Counted from the stretch's first letter, positions 1 through 9,410 are shown. The stretch is DNA of 34,422 nt from an uncultured Oscillospiraceae bacterium (GCA_947584295.1 CANPWM010000019.1:1-34422), one strand, 5' to 3'. Made by a program: numbers and translations. Notes: generated from the sequence alone by a model not told the origin.

Positions 1-189
1 CTGTGCGCCGTCTACGTCATCGCCGCCCACAACCACCCCAGCGGCGTCGCCCTGCCGTCGGCGGCGGACGAGCGGGCTACCCTCCGCTTCCGGGACGCCC
101 TGGGGGAGCGGGGCATCACCCTTCTGGATCACATCGTCGTCTCCGGGGACGACTTCGTTTCCCTGTGGGAGAACGGTCTGTTGAGTTGA
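1..189 (+). CDS. radC: RadC/JAB-domain DNA repair-like protein, 3' end only
   Basis: This is the last 62 codons of a gene that begins before the window. The visible protein carries the RadC (JAMM/MPN-like) metal-site signature: an HNHPSG motif at visible residues 10-15 followed by S-A-A-D nine residues later, which is the H-x-H...D pattern of the family. The end, with HIVVSGDDFVSLWENGLL, also matches the usual RadC C-terminus. RadC proteins are linked historically to DNA repair, but their biochemical role is unsettled. The gene ends about 80 bases before uvrB and points the same way. Identity is secure from the motif; the missing N-terminal part (probably a helix-hairpin-helix region) cannot be seen. 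Confidence 0.9.
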   Translation: MCAVYVIAAHNHPSGVALPSAADERATLRFRDALGERGITLLDHIVVSGDDFVSLWENGLLS

Positions 190-272
190 GTACCTGTTGA
201 CCTGATCTCAGCTTATGCGGATCACCTTATCGTATGCCGCCGCGCCCCGGGGCCGGCGGGAGAGGAAAGCCT

Positions 273-2246
273 ATGGAATTTAAACTGCACGCCCCCTATA
301 AGCCCATGGGCGACCAGCCCGAGGCCATCGACACCCTGTGCCGGGGGCTGGAGATGGGCATCGACGAGCAGGTACTGCTGGGCGTCACCGGCTCCGGCAA
401 GACCTTCACCATGGCCAACGTCATCGCCCGTATGAACCGGCCCACCCTGGTGCTGGCCCACAACAAGACCCTGGCGGCCCAGCTCTGCGCGGAGTTCAAG
501 GAGTTCTTCCCGGAAAACGCCGTGGAGTATTTCGTCAGCTACTACGACTACTACCAGCCGGAGGCGTATATCCCCCACACGGACACCTACATCGAGAAGG
601 ACAGCTCCGTTAACGACGAGATAGACCGTCTGCGCCTGTCCGCCACCGCCTCCCTGCTGGAGCGGCGCGACGTGGTGGTGGTAAGCTCCGTGAGCTGTAT
701 TTACGGCCTGGGCGAGCCGGACGACTTCGAGGCCATGATGGTGCCTGTCCGGGTGGGCATGGAGATCAAGATCCCGGAGCTTCTGAAAAGGTTCGCCGAT
801 ATCCGCTACGAGCGCAACGACCTGGCCTTTGAGCGCAATATGTTCCGGGTGCGGGGGGACACCGTGGAGGTGTGGCCCGCCTACTGGAAGGACACCGCCC
901 TGCGGATCGAGTTCTTCGGGGACGAGGTGGACAGGATCAGCGAGATCAACACCGTCACCGGCGCCGTGGTGCGCCGCCTCACCAATATCCCCATCTGGCC
1001 CGCCACCCATTATGTGACGCCCCGGGACAAGATGGACAGGGCCATTCAGGAGATCCTCCGGGAGATGGACGACAGGGTTGCCTGGTTCAAGGAGCATGAC
1101 AAGCTCATCGAGGCCCAGCGCATCTACCAGCGCACCATGTACGACGTGGAGATGCTCCAGGAGCTGGGCTACTGCTCCGGCATCGAGAATTACTCCCGTA
1201 TCATCTCCGGCCGTCCCGAGGGCTCCGCCCCCATGACGCTGTTAGATTATTTCCCCAAGGATTTTATCCTCTTCGTGGACGAGAGCCACGTCACCTTGCC
1301 CCAGGTCCGGGCCATGTACCGGGGGGACAGGGCCAGGAAGGAGTCGCTGGTGGAGTACGGCTTCCGCCTCCCCTCCGCCTTTGACAACAGGCCGTTGAAG
1401 TTCGACGAGTTCAATCAGCGTATCCACCAGGCCATCTACGTCTCCGCCACCCCCGCCCAATACGAGCGGGAGCGGGCCGGGCAGATCGCCGAGCAGATCA
1501 TCAGGCCCACGGGCCTGCTGGATCCCCGGGTGGAGGTGCGCCCGGTGGAGGGGCAGATCGACGACCTCATCGGCGAGATCAACGCCCGGACCGCCAAAAA
1601 TGAGCGGGTGCTGGTCACCACCCTCACCAAGCGCATGGCCGAGGATCTGACGGCCTATCTCACCAAGGCGGGCATCAAGGTGCGGTATATGCACCACGAT
1701 ATCGACGCCATCGAGCGCATGGAGATCATACGGGATCTGCGCCTGGGTACCTTCGACGTGCTGGTGGGCATCAACCTGCTGCGGGAGGGCCTGGATCTCC
1801 CCGAGGTGAGCCTGGTGGCTATCCTGGACGCGGACAAGGAGGGCTTTCTGCGCTCCGAGACCAGCCTTATCCAGACCATCGGCAGGGCGGCCCGGAACGC
1901 CCAGGGCCTGGTGATCCTCTACGCCGACACGGTGACCCCCTCCATGCGGGCCGCTATGGACGAGACGGACAGGCGGCGGAAGAAGCAGGACGCCTTCAAT
2001 CGCGCCAACGGCATCGTCCCCAAAACCATCGTCAAGGATATCCGCTCCGTCTTGGAGCGGGAGGAGGAGAAGCCCGCCAGGGGCGTCACCGACGACGACG
2101 GCCGTTACCTCACAAAGCGGGAGCGGGAGGAGGCCATCGCCAAGCTGGAGCGCGAGATGCGCAAGGCCAGCCAGATGCTGGAATTCGAGTACGCGGCGCT
2201 GCTGCGCGACAGGATCATCAAGCTGCGGGGCCAGACCGGCAAATGA
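273..2246 (+). CDS. uvrB: UvrABC excinuclease subunit B
   Basis: UvrB is the damage-verifying helicase subunit of nucleotide excision repair; it is loaded by UvrA and recruits UvrC. The 657-residue product is full length for the family. Visible landmarks are Walker A GVTGSGKT at residues 37-44, the beta-hairpin [10 protein letters not shown] that clamps the DNA strand, the Walker B-like FVDESHV, the helicase motif [15 protein letters not shown], the motif [11 protein letters not shown], and a C-terminal UVR coiled-coil that contacts UvrC (residues about 620-655). I chose the ATG at 273 because a GGGAGAGGA ribosome binding site sits just before it and the protein then starts [19 protein letters not shown] as in other UvrB proteins; an in-frame upstream start at 234 has no such support. 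The usual partner uvrA is not in the window. Confidence 0.97.
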   Translation: MEFKLHAPYKPMGDQPEAIDTLCRGLEMGIDEQVLLGVTGSGKTFTMANVIARMNRPTLVLAHNKTLAAQLCAEFKEFFPENAVEYFVSYYDYYQPEAYIPHTDTYIEKDSSVNDEIDRLRLSATASLLERRDVVVVSSVSCIYGLGEPDDFEAMMVPVRVGMEIKIPELLKRFADIRYERNDLAFERNMFRVRGDTVEVWPAYWKDTALRIEFFGDEVDRISEINTVTGAVVRRLTNIPIWPATHYVTPRDKMDRAIQEILREMDDRVAWFKEHDKLIEAQRIYQRTMYDVEMLQELGYCSGIENYSRIISGRPEGSAPMTLLDYFPKDFILFVDESHVTLPQVRAMYRGDRARKESLVEYGFRLPSAFDNRPLKFDEFNQRIHQAIYVSATPAQYERERAGQIAEQIIRPTGLLDPRVEVRPVEGQIDDLIGEINARTAKNERVLVTTLTKRMAEDLTAYLTKAGIKVRYMHHDIDAIERMEIIRDLRLGTFDVLVGINLLREGLDLPEVSLVAILDADKEGFLRSETSLIQTIGRAARNAQGLVILYADTVTPSMRAAMDETDRRRKKQDAFNRANGIVPKTIVKDIRSVLEREEEKPARGVTDDDGRYLTKREREEAIAKLEREMRKASQMLEFEYAALLRDRIIKLRGQTGK

Positions 2247-2336
2247 CGGCCTCCGCCCTTAAGAAAACGCGTTTTTTGCCGCCCGGGCCGCACGAACCCC
2301 CGGTAACGGGCATATTGTGGCCTGGGGGTGCTTTGT

Positions 2337-2660
2337 ATGTTGACTGAGACCGTACTGGGCGCGGCCATCGCCGCCGCCGTAATAGGGATCGTCCTGCTTG
2401 TCAGGGCGATCCTGCCGAGACATTACCCCGTGCCGGGGGTGGAGCGGCTGACGGTACTGCGCTGTACCGGCGACGCCGCGGGGCTGGAGGCCGCCATACG
2501 GGAGCCGTGGGACGCCCGGGCGGAGACGGTGATCCTGGACGCCGGCATGACGGCGGAGGCCCGCCGCCGGGCCGAGCTCCTGGCCGCCCGCTACGGGGCG
2601 GAGCTGGTGCGGGACACGAAAGAAACTTTGGACACGGAGACGACTGATGGACGAGACTGA
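2337..2660 (+). CDS. Small single-pass membrane protein of unknown function
   Basis: A 107-residue protein I do not recognise. An N-terminal hydrophobic helix (about residues 5-25, rich in Ala, Ile, Val, Leu) is followed by a proline-containing linker and a compact soluble part of about 75 residues with alternating hydrophobic strands and Ala/Glu/Arg-rich helices (RLTVLRCTGDA, ETVILDAGMTAEARRRAELLAARYG). The ATG at 2337 is preceded by a GGGGGTG ribosome binding site at suitable distance; a GTG at 2328 lies inside that site and is unlikely. Its 3' end overlaps the start of recD2 by 14 bases, so the two are probably translated together. Codon use is as GC-rich as the neighbours, which argues for a real gene. 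Confidence 0.7.
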   Translation: MLTETVLGAAIAAAVIGIVLLVRAILPRHYPVPGVERLTVLRCTGDAAGLEAAIREPWDARAETVILDAGMTAEARRRAELLAARYGAELVRDTKETLDTETTDGRD

Positions 2661-4896
2661 ACTTACCTGCATAGAGGGCACGGTACAGGCCGTGATCTTT
2701 CAGAATCCTGAAAACGGCTATACCGTGCTGAAGCTGCGCTCCGGGGACGAGACGGTGACCTGCGTGGGGAGCCTCCCCGGCGTGGCGGCGGGGGAGGGCC
2801 TGCGGCTCTACGGGGCCTGGACGTCCCACGCCAGCTACGGCCAGCAGTTCAAGGCCGAACACGCCGAGCGATCCTTGCCGGAGGGCAGCGCCGCCATATA
2901 CGACTACCTGGCCTCCGGGGCCATACGGGGCGTCGGCGTCAAGCTGGCGCGGCTCATCGTTTCGGAATTCGGGGCCAGGAGCCTGGAGGTCATCGAAAAC
3001 GCCCCGGAGGAGCTTTCTAAAATCAAGGGGATCACCCTGAAAAAAGCCCAGGATATGCAGGAGCGTTTCCGCCAGCAGACGGGCCTGCGGCGGCTCATGG
3101 AATTTTTAGTGGACAACGGTGTGAAGCCCATCGCCGCCGCCCGGCTCTACCGGGCCTACGGCGACGAGGCGGAGACGGTGATCACGGAAAACCCCTATAT
3201 CCTGGCGGACGAGAGCTTCGGCATGGACTTCTTCGCCGCCGACGGCCTGGCCCGCAACCTGGGCTTCACCCCGGACTGCGTGGAGCGGGTGTGCGCCGGG
3301 ATCGTCTTTGAGCTTCGCCACAACGAGGGGAACGGCCACGTTTTCCTGCCCCGGGACAAGCTCCTGGCCGCCGCCTGCCAGCTTTTGGAGATCGACCGGG
3401 ACCCGGCGGAGCGGGGCCTTCAGGAGCTGGAGGACACCGGCCGGACAGTCGCCCAGCGGGTGGCCGGGGTGGACGCCGTCTATATGCGGGATATGTTCGA
3501 GGCCGAGAGCGAGACGGCCCGCCGGATCGGCCTGATGGCCCGGACGCCGGTGGACGACGTACCGGGACTGGCGGTGCTGGTGGACCGGGCGGAGCGCCGG
3601 TGCGGCATCACCTTCGCGGAGAAACAGCGCATGGCCGTGGAGATGGCGGCCCGGGGCCGGGTCATGGTGCTGACCGGCGGGCCTGGGACGGGCAAGACCA
3701 CCACCGTCCGGGGCATCATCGGCCTTTTTGACGAGATGGGCGTCGAGACACTGCTCACCGCCCCCACGGGCCGGGCCGCCAAGCGGCTGACGGAGCTGAC
3801 GGGCCGGGAGGCCCAGACCGTCCACCGCCTGCTGGGGGCCGGTATGCCCGAGGCCGGGGCGCAGGGGCGGGAGTTTGAAAAGTGCGCCGCCGACCCGCTC
3901 TCCTGCGGGGCGGTGATCCTGGACGAGACGAGCATGGTGGATTTGAAGCTGATGGCCGCCCTGCTGGACGCCATGCCGCCCGCCTGCCGCCTGGTGATGG
4001 TGGGGGACGCGGATCAGCTGCCCTCGGTGGGGCCGGGGAACGTCTTTGGGGACGTTATCCGCAGCCGCGCCGTGCCGGTCATCGGCCTTACGGACATCTT
4101 CCGCCAGGCCCAGCAGAGCAGTATCGTCAAGAACGCCCACAGCATCAACCGGGGCGAGGTACCCAGCCTTAAAAATACCGGCGGCGACTTCTTCTTTTTG
4201 AAGCGCACCACCCCCGAGGACGTGGTCAGGACGGTGACGGAGCTGATCTCCCAGCGCCTGCCCCGGAACATGGGGATCCCCGCCGCGGATATCCAGGTGC
4301 TGTCCCCCTCCCGGAAGTACGGGGGCGGGACGCGAGAGCTGAACGCCGCCATTCAGGAGGCGCTGAACCCCGCCGCCCCGGACAAAAAGGAAAAGGCCGT
4401 GGGAAATATCACCTTCCGGGTGGGCGACAGGGTGATGCAAACCAGGAACAATTATGATATAATGTGGGTAAAGACCGCCGCCGCCCTGCCGCCAGACGGC
4501 GTCTCCGCCGTCCACGGGGAGCCGGGAGCGGGCATCTACAACGGCGACGTGGGCTACATAGAGGACATGGACATGGAGGCCCAAGCGGCCTATCTGCGCT
4601 TTGAGGACAGGCTGGTGCCGTACCCCTTCGACCAGATGACCGACCTGGAGCTGGCCTACGCCGTCACCGTCCACAAATCCCAGGGCAGTGAGTACCGGGC
4701 GGTGATCCTGGCCCTGCCCAAATGCCCGCCGGGACTGGTGACCAGGGGGCTTCTCTACACCGCCGTCACCAGGGCCAGGGAGCTGCTCGTCGTGGCCGGG
4801 GGGCCGGACGTGTTCTCCGCCATGGTGGCCAATGACCGCCGCCAGCGGCGGTATTCGGGCCTGCGGGCGCGGCTGTGCGGGGAGGTGGAGGCGTGA
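2647..4896 (+). CDS. recD2: RecD2-type ATP-dependent DNA helicase (YrrC family)
   Basis: A 749-residue 5'-3' DNA helicase of superfamily 1B, the RecBC-independent RecD2 type found in Firmicutes and implicated in repair and replication-fork maintenance. The N-terminal region has an OB-like segment (GTVQAVIFQNPENGYTVLKL) and tandem helix-hairpin-helix repeats (about residues 90-190) typical of RecD2. The motor region shows Walker A GGPGTGKTTT from residue 344, Walker B VILDETSMVD from residue 423, VGDADQLPSVGPG, and the late helicase motif YAVTVHKSQGSEY near the C-terminus with YTAVTRAR after it. The start overlaps the preceding small gene, and the stop overlaps the GTG start of comF. Identity is secure. 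Confidence 0.95.
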   Translation: MDETELTCIEGTVQAVIFQNPENGYTVLKLRSGDETVTCVGSLPGVAAGEGLRLYGAWTSHASYGQQFKAEHAERSLPEGSAAIYDYLASGAIRGVGVKLARLIVSEFGARSLEVIENAPEELSKIKGITLKKAQDMQERFRQQTGLRRLMEFLVDNGVKPIAAARLYRAYGDEAETVITENPYILADESFGMDFFAADGLARNLGFTPDCVERVCAGIVFELRHNEGNGHVFLPRDKLLAAACQLLEIDRDPAERGLQELEDTGRTVAQRVAGVDAVYMRDMFEAESETARRIGLMARTPVDDVPGLAVLVDRAERRCGITFAEKQRMAVEMAARGRVMVLTGGPGTGKTTTVRGIIGLFDEMGVETLLTAPTGRAAKRLTELTGREAQTVHRLLGAGMPEAGAQGREFEKCAADPLSCGAVILDETSMVDLKLMAALLDAMPPACRLVMVGDADQLPSVGPGNVFGDVIRSRAVPVIGLTDIFRQAQQSSIVKNAHSINRGEVPSLKNTGGDFFFLKRTTPEDVVRTVTELISQRLPRNMGIPAADIQVLSPSRKYGGGTRELNAAIQEALNPAAPDKKEKAVGNITFRVGDRVMQTRNNYDIMWVKTAAALPPDGVSAVHGEPGAGIYNGDVGYIEDMDMEAQAAYLRFEDRLVPYPFDQMTDLELAYAVTVHKSQGSEYRAVILALPKCPPGLVTRGLLYTAVTRARELLVVAGGPDVFSAMVANDRRQRRYSGLRARLCGEVEA

Positions 4897-5555
4897 GCTT
4901 CCTCGAGCGCCTCTCCGATCTGCTCTTTCCGCCCCGGTGCGTCTTTTGCCGGAAACGGCTGGAGACGGGGGATATCTGCCCTGATTGCGCCGGGGAGCTG
5001 CCCCGGTGCGGGAGGATCCGGGGGCGGGGGGAGTTCTTCTCCCGGGCCGCCGCGCCCCTCTACTACGAGGGCCGGACGCGGGAGGCCATACTGCGGTATA
5101 AATTCGGCGGCAAGCGGGGCTGTGCCGTCCCCTTCGCCCGCCTGATGGCGGCCTGCGCCGGGGAGGAGCTGGCGGGCCTCTATGACATGGTCACATGGGT
5201 GCCTGTCAGCCGCCGGCGCCGCCGGAGGCGGGGCTTTGACCAGGCGGAGCTGCTGGCCCGGCTGACGGCGGAGCGCCTGGAGGCGCCGCTGGCGGCGGGC
5301 CTGCGGAAAAAGCGCCACACCGGGGCCAACTCCCGGCTGGAGACCCGGGAGGCCCGGGCCGCCAACGTGCTGGGGGCCTTCGAGGCGGTGAATACCAAGG
5401 CCCTCCGCGGCAAAAGGGTACTGCTGGTGGACGATATCTACACCACCGGGGCCACCCTTTCGGAGTGTTCCCGAATACTGCTGATGGCCGGGGCGGAGGA
5501 CGTGGTATGCCTCACCCTGGCCGCCGCCAGGAAGGCCAATAAAAAGGAAAATTAA
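4893..5555 (+). CDS. comFC: ComF family phosphoribosyltransferase-like protein
   Basis: A 220-residue ComF/ComFC protein, associated with DNA uptake in competent bacteria but widespread in species not known to be competent. The N-terminal zinc-finger-like part has paired cysteines (CVFC at about residues 15-18 and CPDC about 15 residues further on), and the C-terminal type I phosphoribosyltransferase fold has the PRPP-binding motif VLLVDDIYTTGATLSEC. The start is the GTG at 4893, overlapping the recD2 stop (GTGA) and preceded by GGAGGTGGAGG; this gives the normal N-terminus LERLSDLLFPPRC. No comFA helicase is adjacent, so a role in competence is not implied by the context. Confidence 0.9.
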   Translation: MSFLERLSDLLFPPRCVFCRKRLETGDICPDCAGELPRCGRIRGRGEFFSRAAAPLYYEGRTREAILRYKFGGKRGCAVPFARLMAACAGEELAGLYDMVTWVPVSRRRRRRRGFDQAELLARLTAERLEAPLAAGLRKKRHTGANSRLETREARAANVLGAFEAVNTKALRGKRVLLVDDIYTTGATLSECSRILLMAGAEDVVCLTLAAARKANKKEN

Positions 5556-5612
5556 ACCATTCACTTGGGTATACTATACGGTAGAAAGACACCTGAACGG
5601 AGGTTTTTGCAT

Positions 5613-6638
5613 ATGATATTCGGACGCGACATAGGGATCGACCTGGGCACCGCCACGGTGGCCGTGGCCGTCAGGGGCAAGGGGATCGTCACCCGGGAGC
5701 CCTCGGTGGTGGCCATGGACAAGAATACAGGCCGTCTTTTGAAGGTGGGCGCGGCGGCCCAGCGTATGCTGGGGCGCACCCCGGGGAACATCGTGGCGAT
5801 CCACCCCCTGCAGGGGGGCGTGATCTCCGACTTTGACATGACCGAGCGCATGGTACGGGAGCTTCTGCGGAAGGTCACGTCCTTCAGCCTTTTGAAGCCC
5901 CGGGTGGTGGTATCCGTCCCCTCCGGCATCACCGAGGTGGAGGAGCGGGCGGTCATCGACGCGGGCATCCGCGCCGGGGCCAGGAAGGTGTATCTGATGG
6001 AGTCCCCCGTGGCCGCGGCCATGGGCGCGGGGGTGGATATCTCCAAGGCGGAGGGCCACATGGTGGTGGACGTGGGGGCCGGTACCACGGATATCGCGGT
6101 GGTGTCCCTGTCCGGCGTTGTGCAGTCGGAGTCCATCAAGACCGCCGGGGACGCCTTTGACGAGGCCATTATCAAGTATATCCGCAAAAAGCACAACCTG
6201 CTGGTGGGCAAGACCACGGCGGAGGAGCTGAAAAAGTCCATCGGCTGTGTCTTCCCCAAGCCCGACGAGATGAGCATCGAGGTGAAGGGCCGGTGCCTGA
6301 TGACCGGCCTGCCCCGCATGGTGTCCGTCAGCTCCACGGAGATGATCGACGCCTTTGACGAGGTCAGCGAGCAGATATTGGAGGCCATCCACCGGGTCCT
6401 GGAGAACACCCAGCCGGAGCTGGTGGCGGATATCTCCGAAAACGGCATCGTCATCACCGGCGGCGGGGCGCTCCTGTGGGGCTTTGACAGGCTCATCGAG
6501 AGCTCCACCAGCATCCGCACCCGCATCGCCGACGACGCGGATATGTGCGTGGCCTACGGCCTCAACAAAGCCCTGGATATGATAAACGATATGCAGGAGG
6601 GGCCGCTGAACCTGTCAAGACGGAGACAGCTCCGATGA
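5613..6638 (+). CDS. mreB: MreB/Mbl-family bacterial actin
   Basis: A 341-residue bacterial actin homologue that would form membrane-associated filaments directing cell-wall growth. The actin-fold nucleotide motifs are present: phosphate-1 loop GIDLGTATVAV at residues 8-18, phosphate-2 loop VVDVGAGTTDIAVV, and adenosine motif ITGGGALLWGF. The sequence also has the typical VAIHPLQGGVISDF and LMESPVAAAMGAG segments. I chose the ATG at 5613 because ACGGAGGT lies eight bases upstream and the protein then begins MIFGRDIGIDLGT like other MreB proteins. The mreC and mreD genes are absent nearby, so this may be a paralogue (Mbl or MreBH type) rather than the primary MreB. It lies 57 bases after comF and its stop overlaps the next start. 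Confidence 0.92.
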   Translation: MIFGRDIGIDLGTATVAVAVRGKGIVTREPSVVAMDKNTGRLLKVGAAAQRMLGRTPGNIVAIHPLQGGVISDFDMTERMVRELLRKVTSFSLLKPRVVVSVPSGITEVEERAVIDAGIRAGARKVYLMESPVAAAMGAGVDISKAEGHMVVDVGAGTTDIAVVSLSGVVQSESIKTAGDAFDEAIIKYIRKKHNLLVGKTTAEELKKSIGCVFPKPDEMSIEVKGRCLMTGLPRMVSVSSTEMIDAFDEVSEQILEAIHRVLENTQPELVADISENGIVITGGGALLWGFDRLIESSTSIRTRIADDADMCVAYGLNKALDMINDMQEGPLNLSRRRQLR

Positions 6639-7258
6639 CCGCCCTTATTTGGGATCTGGACGGGACGGTTTTGGACTCCTACGGCGTGATCCTGGACTGC
6701 GTTTTGGCAACGCTTCGCCAGGAGGGCGTCATTTGTGACCCCTCCGAGACGTACAGGCGGCTGATCGCCGGTTCGGTAAAAGAGTTTCTGGGCGGCTTTG
6801 CCGCCGCGGGGCTGGATCCCGACAGGCTGTGGGATCGCTACCGGGCGCTCAGTACCGCCAGGGACGGCGAGATAAGGCTGACAGACGGCGCCCGGGAGAC
6901 GCTGGAGGCCCTCTCAGGCCGGGGCTTCGCCCAGTTCGTCTACACCCACAAGGGCGAGTCGGCCCTGACGGTGCTGGAGAGCCTAGGAGTCCTCCCCTGC
7001 TTCACCGACGTGCTTACCGCCGGGGCGGGCCTCCCCAGAAAGCCCGCGCCGGACGGGATAAACGCCCTGTGCGCCCGTCACAGCCTGGACAAAAGCCATA
7101 CTTATTACATCGGCGACAGGCCCATCGACGTGCGCTGCGCGGTGAACGCCCGCGTCAAGAGCGTCCTCTTCCTGCCCCCCGGAAGCCCCGCCGTCCCCAC
7201 CGGGGACGAGACGTATATCGTGGGCGATCTGCGGGAGATCAGTAAGCTGAAGCTTTGA
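6635..7258 (+). CDS. HAD-superfamily hydrolase, phosphoglycolate phosphatase-like
   Basis: A 207-residue haloacid dehalogenase-type phosphatase. The four HAD motifs are visible: motif I DLDGTVLDS near residue 7 (nucleophile Asp and acid Asp), motif II YTHKG (Thr), motif III RKPAPDG (Lys), and motif IV YIGDRPIDV (Asp). A small helical cap lies between motifs I and II, giving a C1-cap arrangement as in Gph and PgmB enzymes. The substrate cannot be told from sequence. The ATG at 6635 overlaps the mreB stop as ATGA, so translation is coupled, although a functional link with the actin homologue is not obvious. The gene is followed by a strong hairpin terminator. Confidence 0.88.
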   Translation: MTALIWDLDGTVLDSYGVILDCVLATLRQEGVICDPSETYRRLIAGSVKEFLGGFAAAGLDPDRLWDRYRALSTARDGEIRLTDGARETLEALSGRGFAQFVYTHKGESALTVLESLGVLPCFTDVLTAGAGLPRKPAPDGINALCARHSLDKSHTYYIGDRPIDVRCAVNARVKSVLFLPPGSPAVPTGDETYIVGDLREISKLKL

Positions 7259-7328
7259 CTTAAGTGCATTATACCATAGAGTTAAGTATATGTCAAGCAT
7301 TATTTTTAATTATTCCAAAGTTGCATAA

Positions 7329-7356
7329 ATCCCCTCCCCGAAACCGGGGAGGGGAT
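7329..7356. terminator. Hairpin terminator between convergent genes
   Basis: A perfect 12-bp stem (7329-7340 with 7345-7356, GC-rich) closes a four-base AAAC loop. It sits between the 3' ends of the rightward HAD gene and the leftward XpaC-like gene. On the minus strand it is followed by a moderately T-rich stretch; the plus-strand tail is weaker. It probably serves the leftward gene and possibly both. Confidence 0.7.
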
Positions 7357-7396
7357 CGTTTGATTGATGAAGGAAAGATTGAATATCGTTACGTCT

Positions 7397-8860
7397 TTAT
7401 TTGCCGGAGCGGCGGGTCTGGAAGGCGCTGCCGTCGCCGGTGAGGCCGTCCCGGCGGAGCATATTCTCCAGCACGTCGATATCCGAGGAGATGTCCATGG
7501 CCTCGGACTCGTAGAGCTTGTCCAGCTGCTTGCGGAAGCCGTCCACCAGCGTCTCCAAGATGCGCTCGATCTCCGCCTTGGTGGACTGGATATTCTCGCC
7601 GGAGGCCCCGGACTTCTCGAAGTCGGCGTAGGTACCCAGGAGCTTTAGGGTGGTGGGCAGGTAGTAGCTCATGAAGGACTTGATCTGCGGCTCCTTTTCG
7701 GGCTTCTCCTGGACGGCCCGGAAGATGCGGCTGGTAAGATCCTCCATCTCGTCGATGCGCCGGGAAACGCCCTCGTCGGGGATATCGTCGTTGAGCTTGC
7801 GGATCTCCTTGAGAATGGCCTTGTAGCGATCCTCGTTGTCCTTCTCCGGCTGGGTGACAGGCGCCTGCTCGGCCTTGGGGGCCGCGCCGGGCTTCAGCAC
7901 CAGCAGGCCGTCGCCCTGGTCGATGTAGGCGCTGCCGGGGAGCAGTTTTTTCTCCAGCATGGCCTCCAGATCCCGCTTGCACTTGCGCTGGGAGACGCCG
8001 GCCTTGGAGGCCAACTCGTCGATCTTCACATAGTCCCGGCCCACGCAGACGGCCTCGTAGAGCTTAAAGCGGTTCTCCCGCTTTTTGAGGAAGCCCCGGT
8101 ATATGAGACACCCCGCGCCGCTGGCTATAACGGAGAGAGGAGGAATGAGGGCCGGAAGCGTATCATAAAGAAAGCTGGGGATCGGGCCGGAGAGTATGCT
8201 CAGGGCATAGCCCCCGCCCAGGACGCACAGGACGATGCCCAACACCAGCAGGATCTTGTTGAGGGCGGTGTACGGGCCCGTTTCCGGGGCCTTGGGGGCG
8301 GTCTGCCCGGCGCTCCCGGCTGATTTTTGGGCGGCCTTCTTTTTAGCGTCGCTGTCGGCGGCCCGGGAGACCATGTTGGAGCCATCCTTGCCGCCGGAGG
8401 GGCGGTTTTGGGCCTGGGCCTGCTTCTTCAGATCCTGGGTCTGCTTCTGAGCCTGGGCCTGGGCGGCGCGGGCGGCGGCGGGATCCAGCACCACGGTCTT
8501 GTCCACATAGTTGATATAGGCCCCGGGGCCGAAGCGGCCCTCGGCCACCATCTTTTGCAGATCCCGCATGGCGGTGTCGAAGCTGACGCCCACGGCGGAG
8601 GCCAGATAGTCGATGGACTCCACACTGCGCCCCTCGGTCATGATGCGGTATTTGTCCATGCGTACCTCCTGCCGGGAATCGGAGGAGATGTTTTTCTCCG
8701 TGGTCCGGCCGCCCAACAGGCCTGACTTCCACAGGGCGATCCCCGCGAACGCCAGGGGCAGCAGGGGCCAGGCCCAGGGGACATTCACAAGGATAAGGAA
8801 GCCCAGAAAAATCAGCCAGCCGCGGGAGCCGGAGCTGTTGTTTTTGTTGTTTTTAGCCAT
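7397..8860 (-). CDS. XpaC-like membrane protein (5-bromo-4-chloroindolyl phosphate hydrolysis family)
   Basis: A 487-residue protein whose C-terminal part (about residues 345-480, with FMSYYLPTTLKLLGTYADFE at its core) matches the XpaC / halogenated-indolyl-phosphate hydrolysis family, often neighbours of toxic-anion-resistance (TelA-like) genes elsewhere. The function is unknown. The N-terminus has one or two membrane helices (residues 14-46), and a second pair lies at about 200-222 and 236-254. Between and after these are two similar winged-helix-like segments (residues about 70-125 and 264-322), joined by a long Ala/Gln/Lys-rich linker. The ATG is preceded by AAGGAGCGG. No telA partner is adjacent. 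The family assignment is from a remembered motif and is fairly secure for the C-terminus only. Confidence 0.8.
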   Translation of the reverse strand: MAKNNKNNSSGSRGWLIFLGFLILVNVPWAWPLLPLAFAGIALWKSGLLGGRTTEKNISSDSRQEVRMDKYRIMTEGRSVESIDYLASAVGVSFDTAMRDLQKMVAEGRFGPGAYINYVDKTVVLDPAAARAAQAQAQKQTQDLKKQAQAQNRPSGGKDGSNMVSRAADSDAKKKAAQKSAGSAGQTAPKAPETGPYTALNKILLVLGIVLCVLGGGYALSILSGPIPSFLYDTLPALIPPLSVIASGAGCLIYRGFLKKRENRFKLYEAVCVGRDYVKIDELASKAGVSQRKCKRDLEAMLEKKLLPGSAYIDQGDGLLVLKPGAAPKAEQAPVTQPEKDNEDRYKAILKEIRKLNDDIPDEGVSRRIDEMEDLTSRIFRAVQEKPEKEPQIKSFMSYYLPTTLKLLGTYADFEKSGASGENIQSTKAEIERILETLVDGFRKQLDKLYESEAMDISSDIDVLENMLRRDGLTGDGSAFQTRRSGK

Positions 8861-8937
8861 AAGCCGCTCCTTGGTACAGGGGTTGGGCGGCGTTCTCGCC
8901 GCCTGCCGGTTCCGAAACCTCGATGCTCTATCCTATT

Positions 8938-8966
8938 ACGATAAGATAAAATCCGTTATTTGTCAA
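8938..8966 (-). promoter_or_regulatory. Sigma-A-type promoter for the XpaC-like gene
   Basis: On the minus strand TTGACA (8961-8966) is followed after exactly 17 bases by TATCGT (8938-8943). The -35 box overlaps the stop codon region of the upstream leftward gene. Transcription would start near 8930 and lead into the gene beginning at 8860. Confidence 0.65.
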
Positions 8967-9369
8967 GGAAAAGATCGTCCAGGCCGTTCTCGTCGAACTC
9001 GTCCAGATATTCCTCCATGCGCCGCTCCAGCTCCCGGTAGTCCTCCTCGGACTCGTTGGCCAGCTCCATGTCCCGGCGGGCCAGCTCCTCGGCCAGAATA
9101 TCGAAGAAAACGGCGTCCTCGTAATCCATGATGGCCTCGTGGATGCCGCCCTCGGAGAAGGCCACGGAGGGCAGAACGACGCCGTCCTCGATGTCGTAAA
9201 GCTCCTGCGTCCCCTCCTGCTGGAGACACTGGGCGAAGATGAGGCTCTCCACCCGGTCGTAGTCGGGGATCCTGTCGTCGCCCCGGGTGGAGTTCAGCAC
9301 CCAGTTGCCGATATAGACCAGATCCAGCAGCCGCCGGAAGTCCTTCCCTGAAAGGTCAAAATGGATCAT
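8956..9369 (-). CDS. Acidic small protein of unknown function
   Basis: A 137-residue soluble protein that I do not recognise. It is rich in Asp and Glu, especially in the last 60 residues (SEEDYRELERRMEEYLDEFDENG), with no signal peptide or membrane helix. The N-terminal part MIHFDLSGKDFRRLLDLVYIGNWVLNS resembles a short helical repeat seen in hypothetical Firmicute proteins, without known function. The ATG at 9369 is chosen because AGAGAGGG precedes it; an in-frame start at 9402 lacks a comparable site and would overlap the likely promoter. It faces away from murI, sharing the upstream region 9370-9540. Confidence 0.7.
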   Translation of the reverse strand: MIHFDLSGKDFRRLLDLVYIGNWVLNSTRGDDRIPDYDRVESLIFAQCLQQEGTQELYDIEDGVVLPSVAFSEGGIHEAIMDYEDAVFFDILAEELARRDMELANESEEDYRELERRMEEYLDEFDENGLDDLFLDK

Positions 9370-9410
9370 GACGAAACCCTCTCTGCTTACCGTTGAGATC
9401 ATACACCCCT

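Noticed and set aside
222-1097. Long open frame antisense to uvrB
   Set aside because: It is a shadow of a GC-rich gene: the protein is rich in His, Gly and Val with no family motif, while the opposite strand encodes clear UvrB. The same applies to antisense frames under recD2, argS, metY and the giant importer.
5547-5575. Separate promoter for the mreB-like gene
   Set aside because: A TATACT is present at 5570-5575, but no suitable -35 box lies at 16-18 bases, so internal initiation is not supported.
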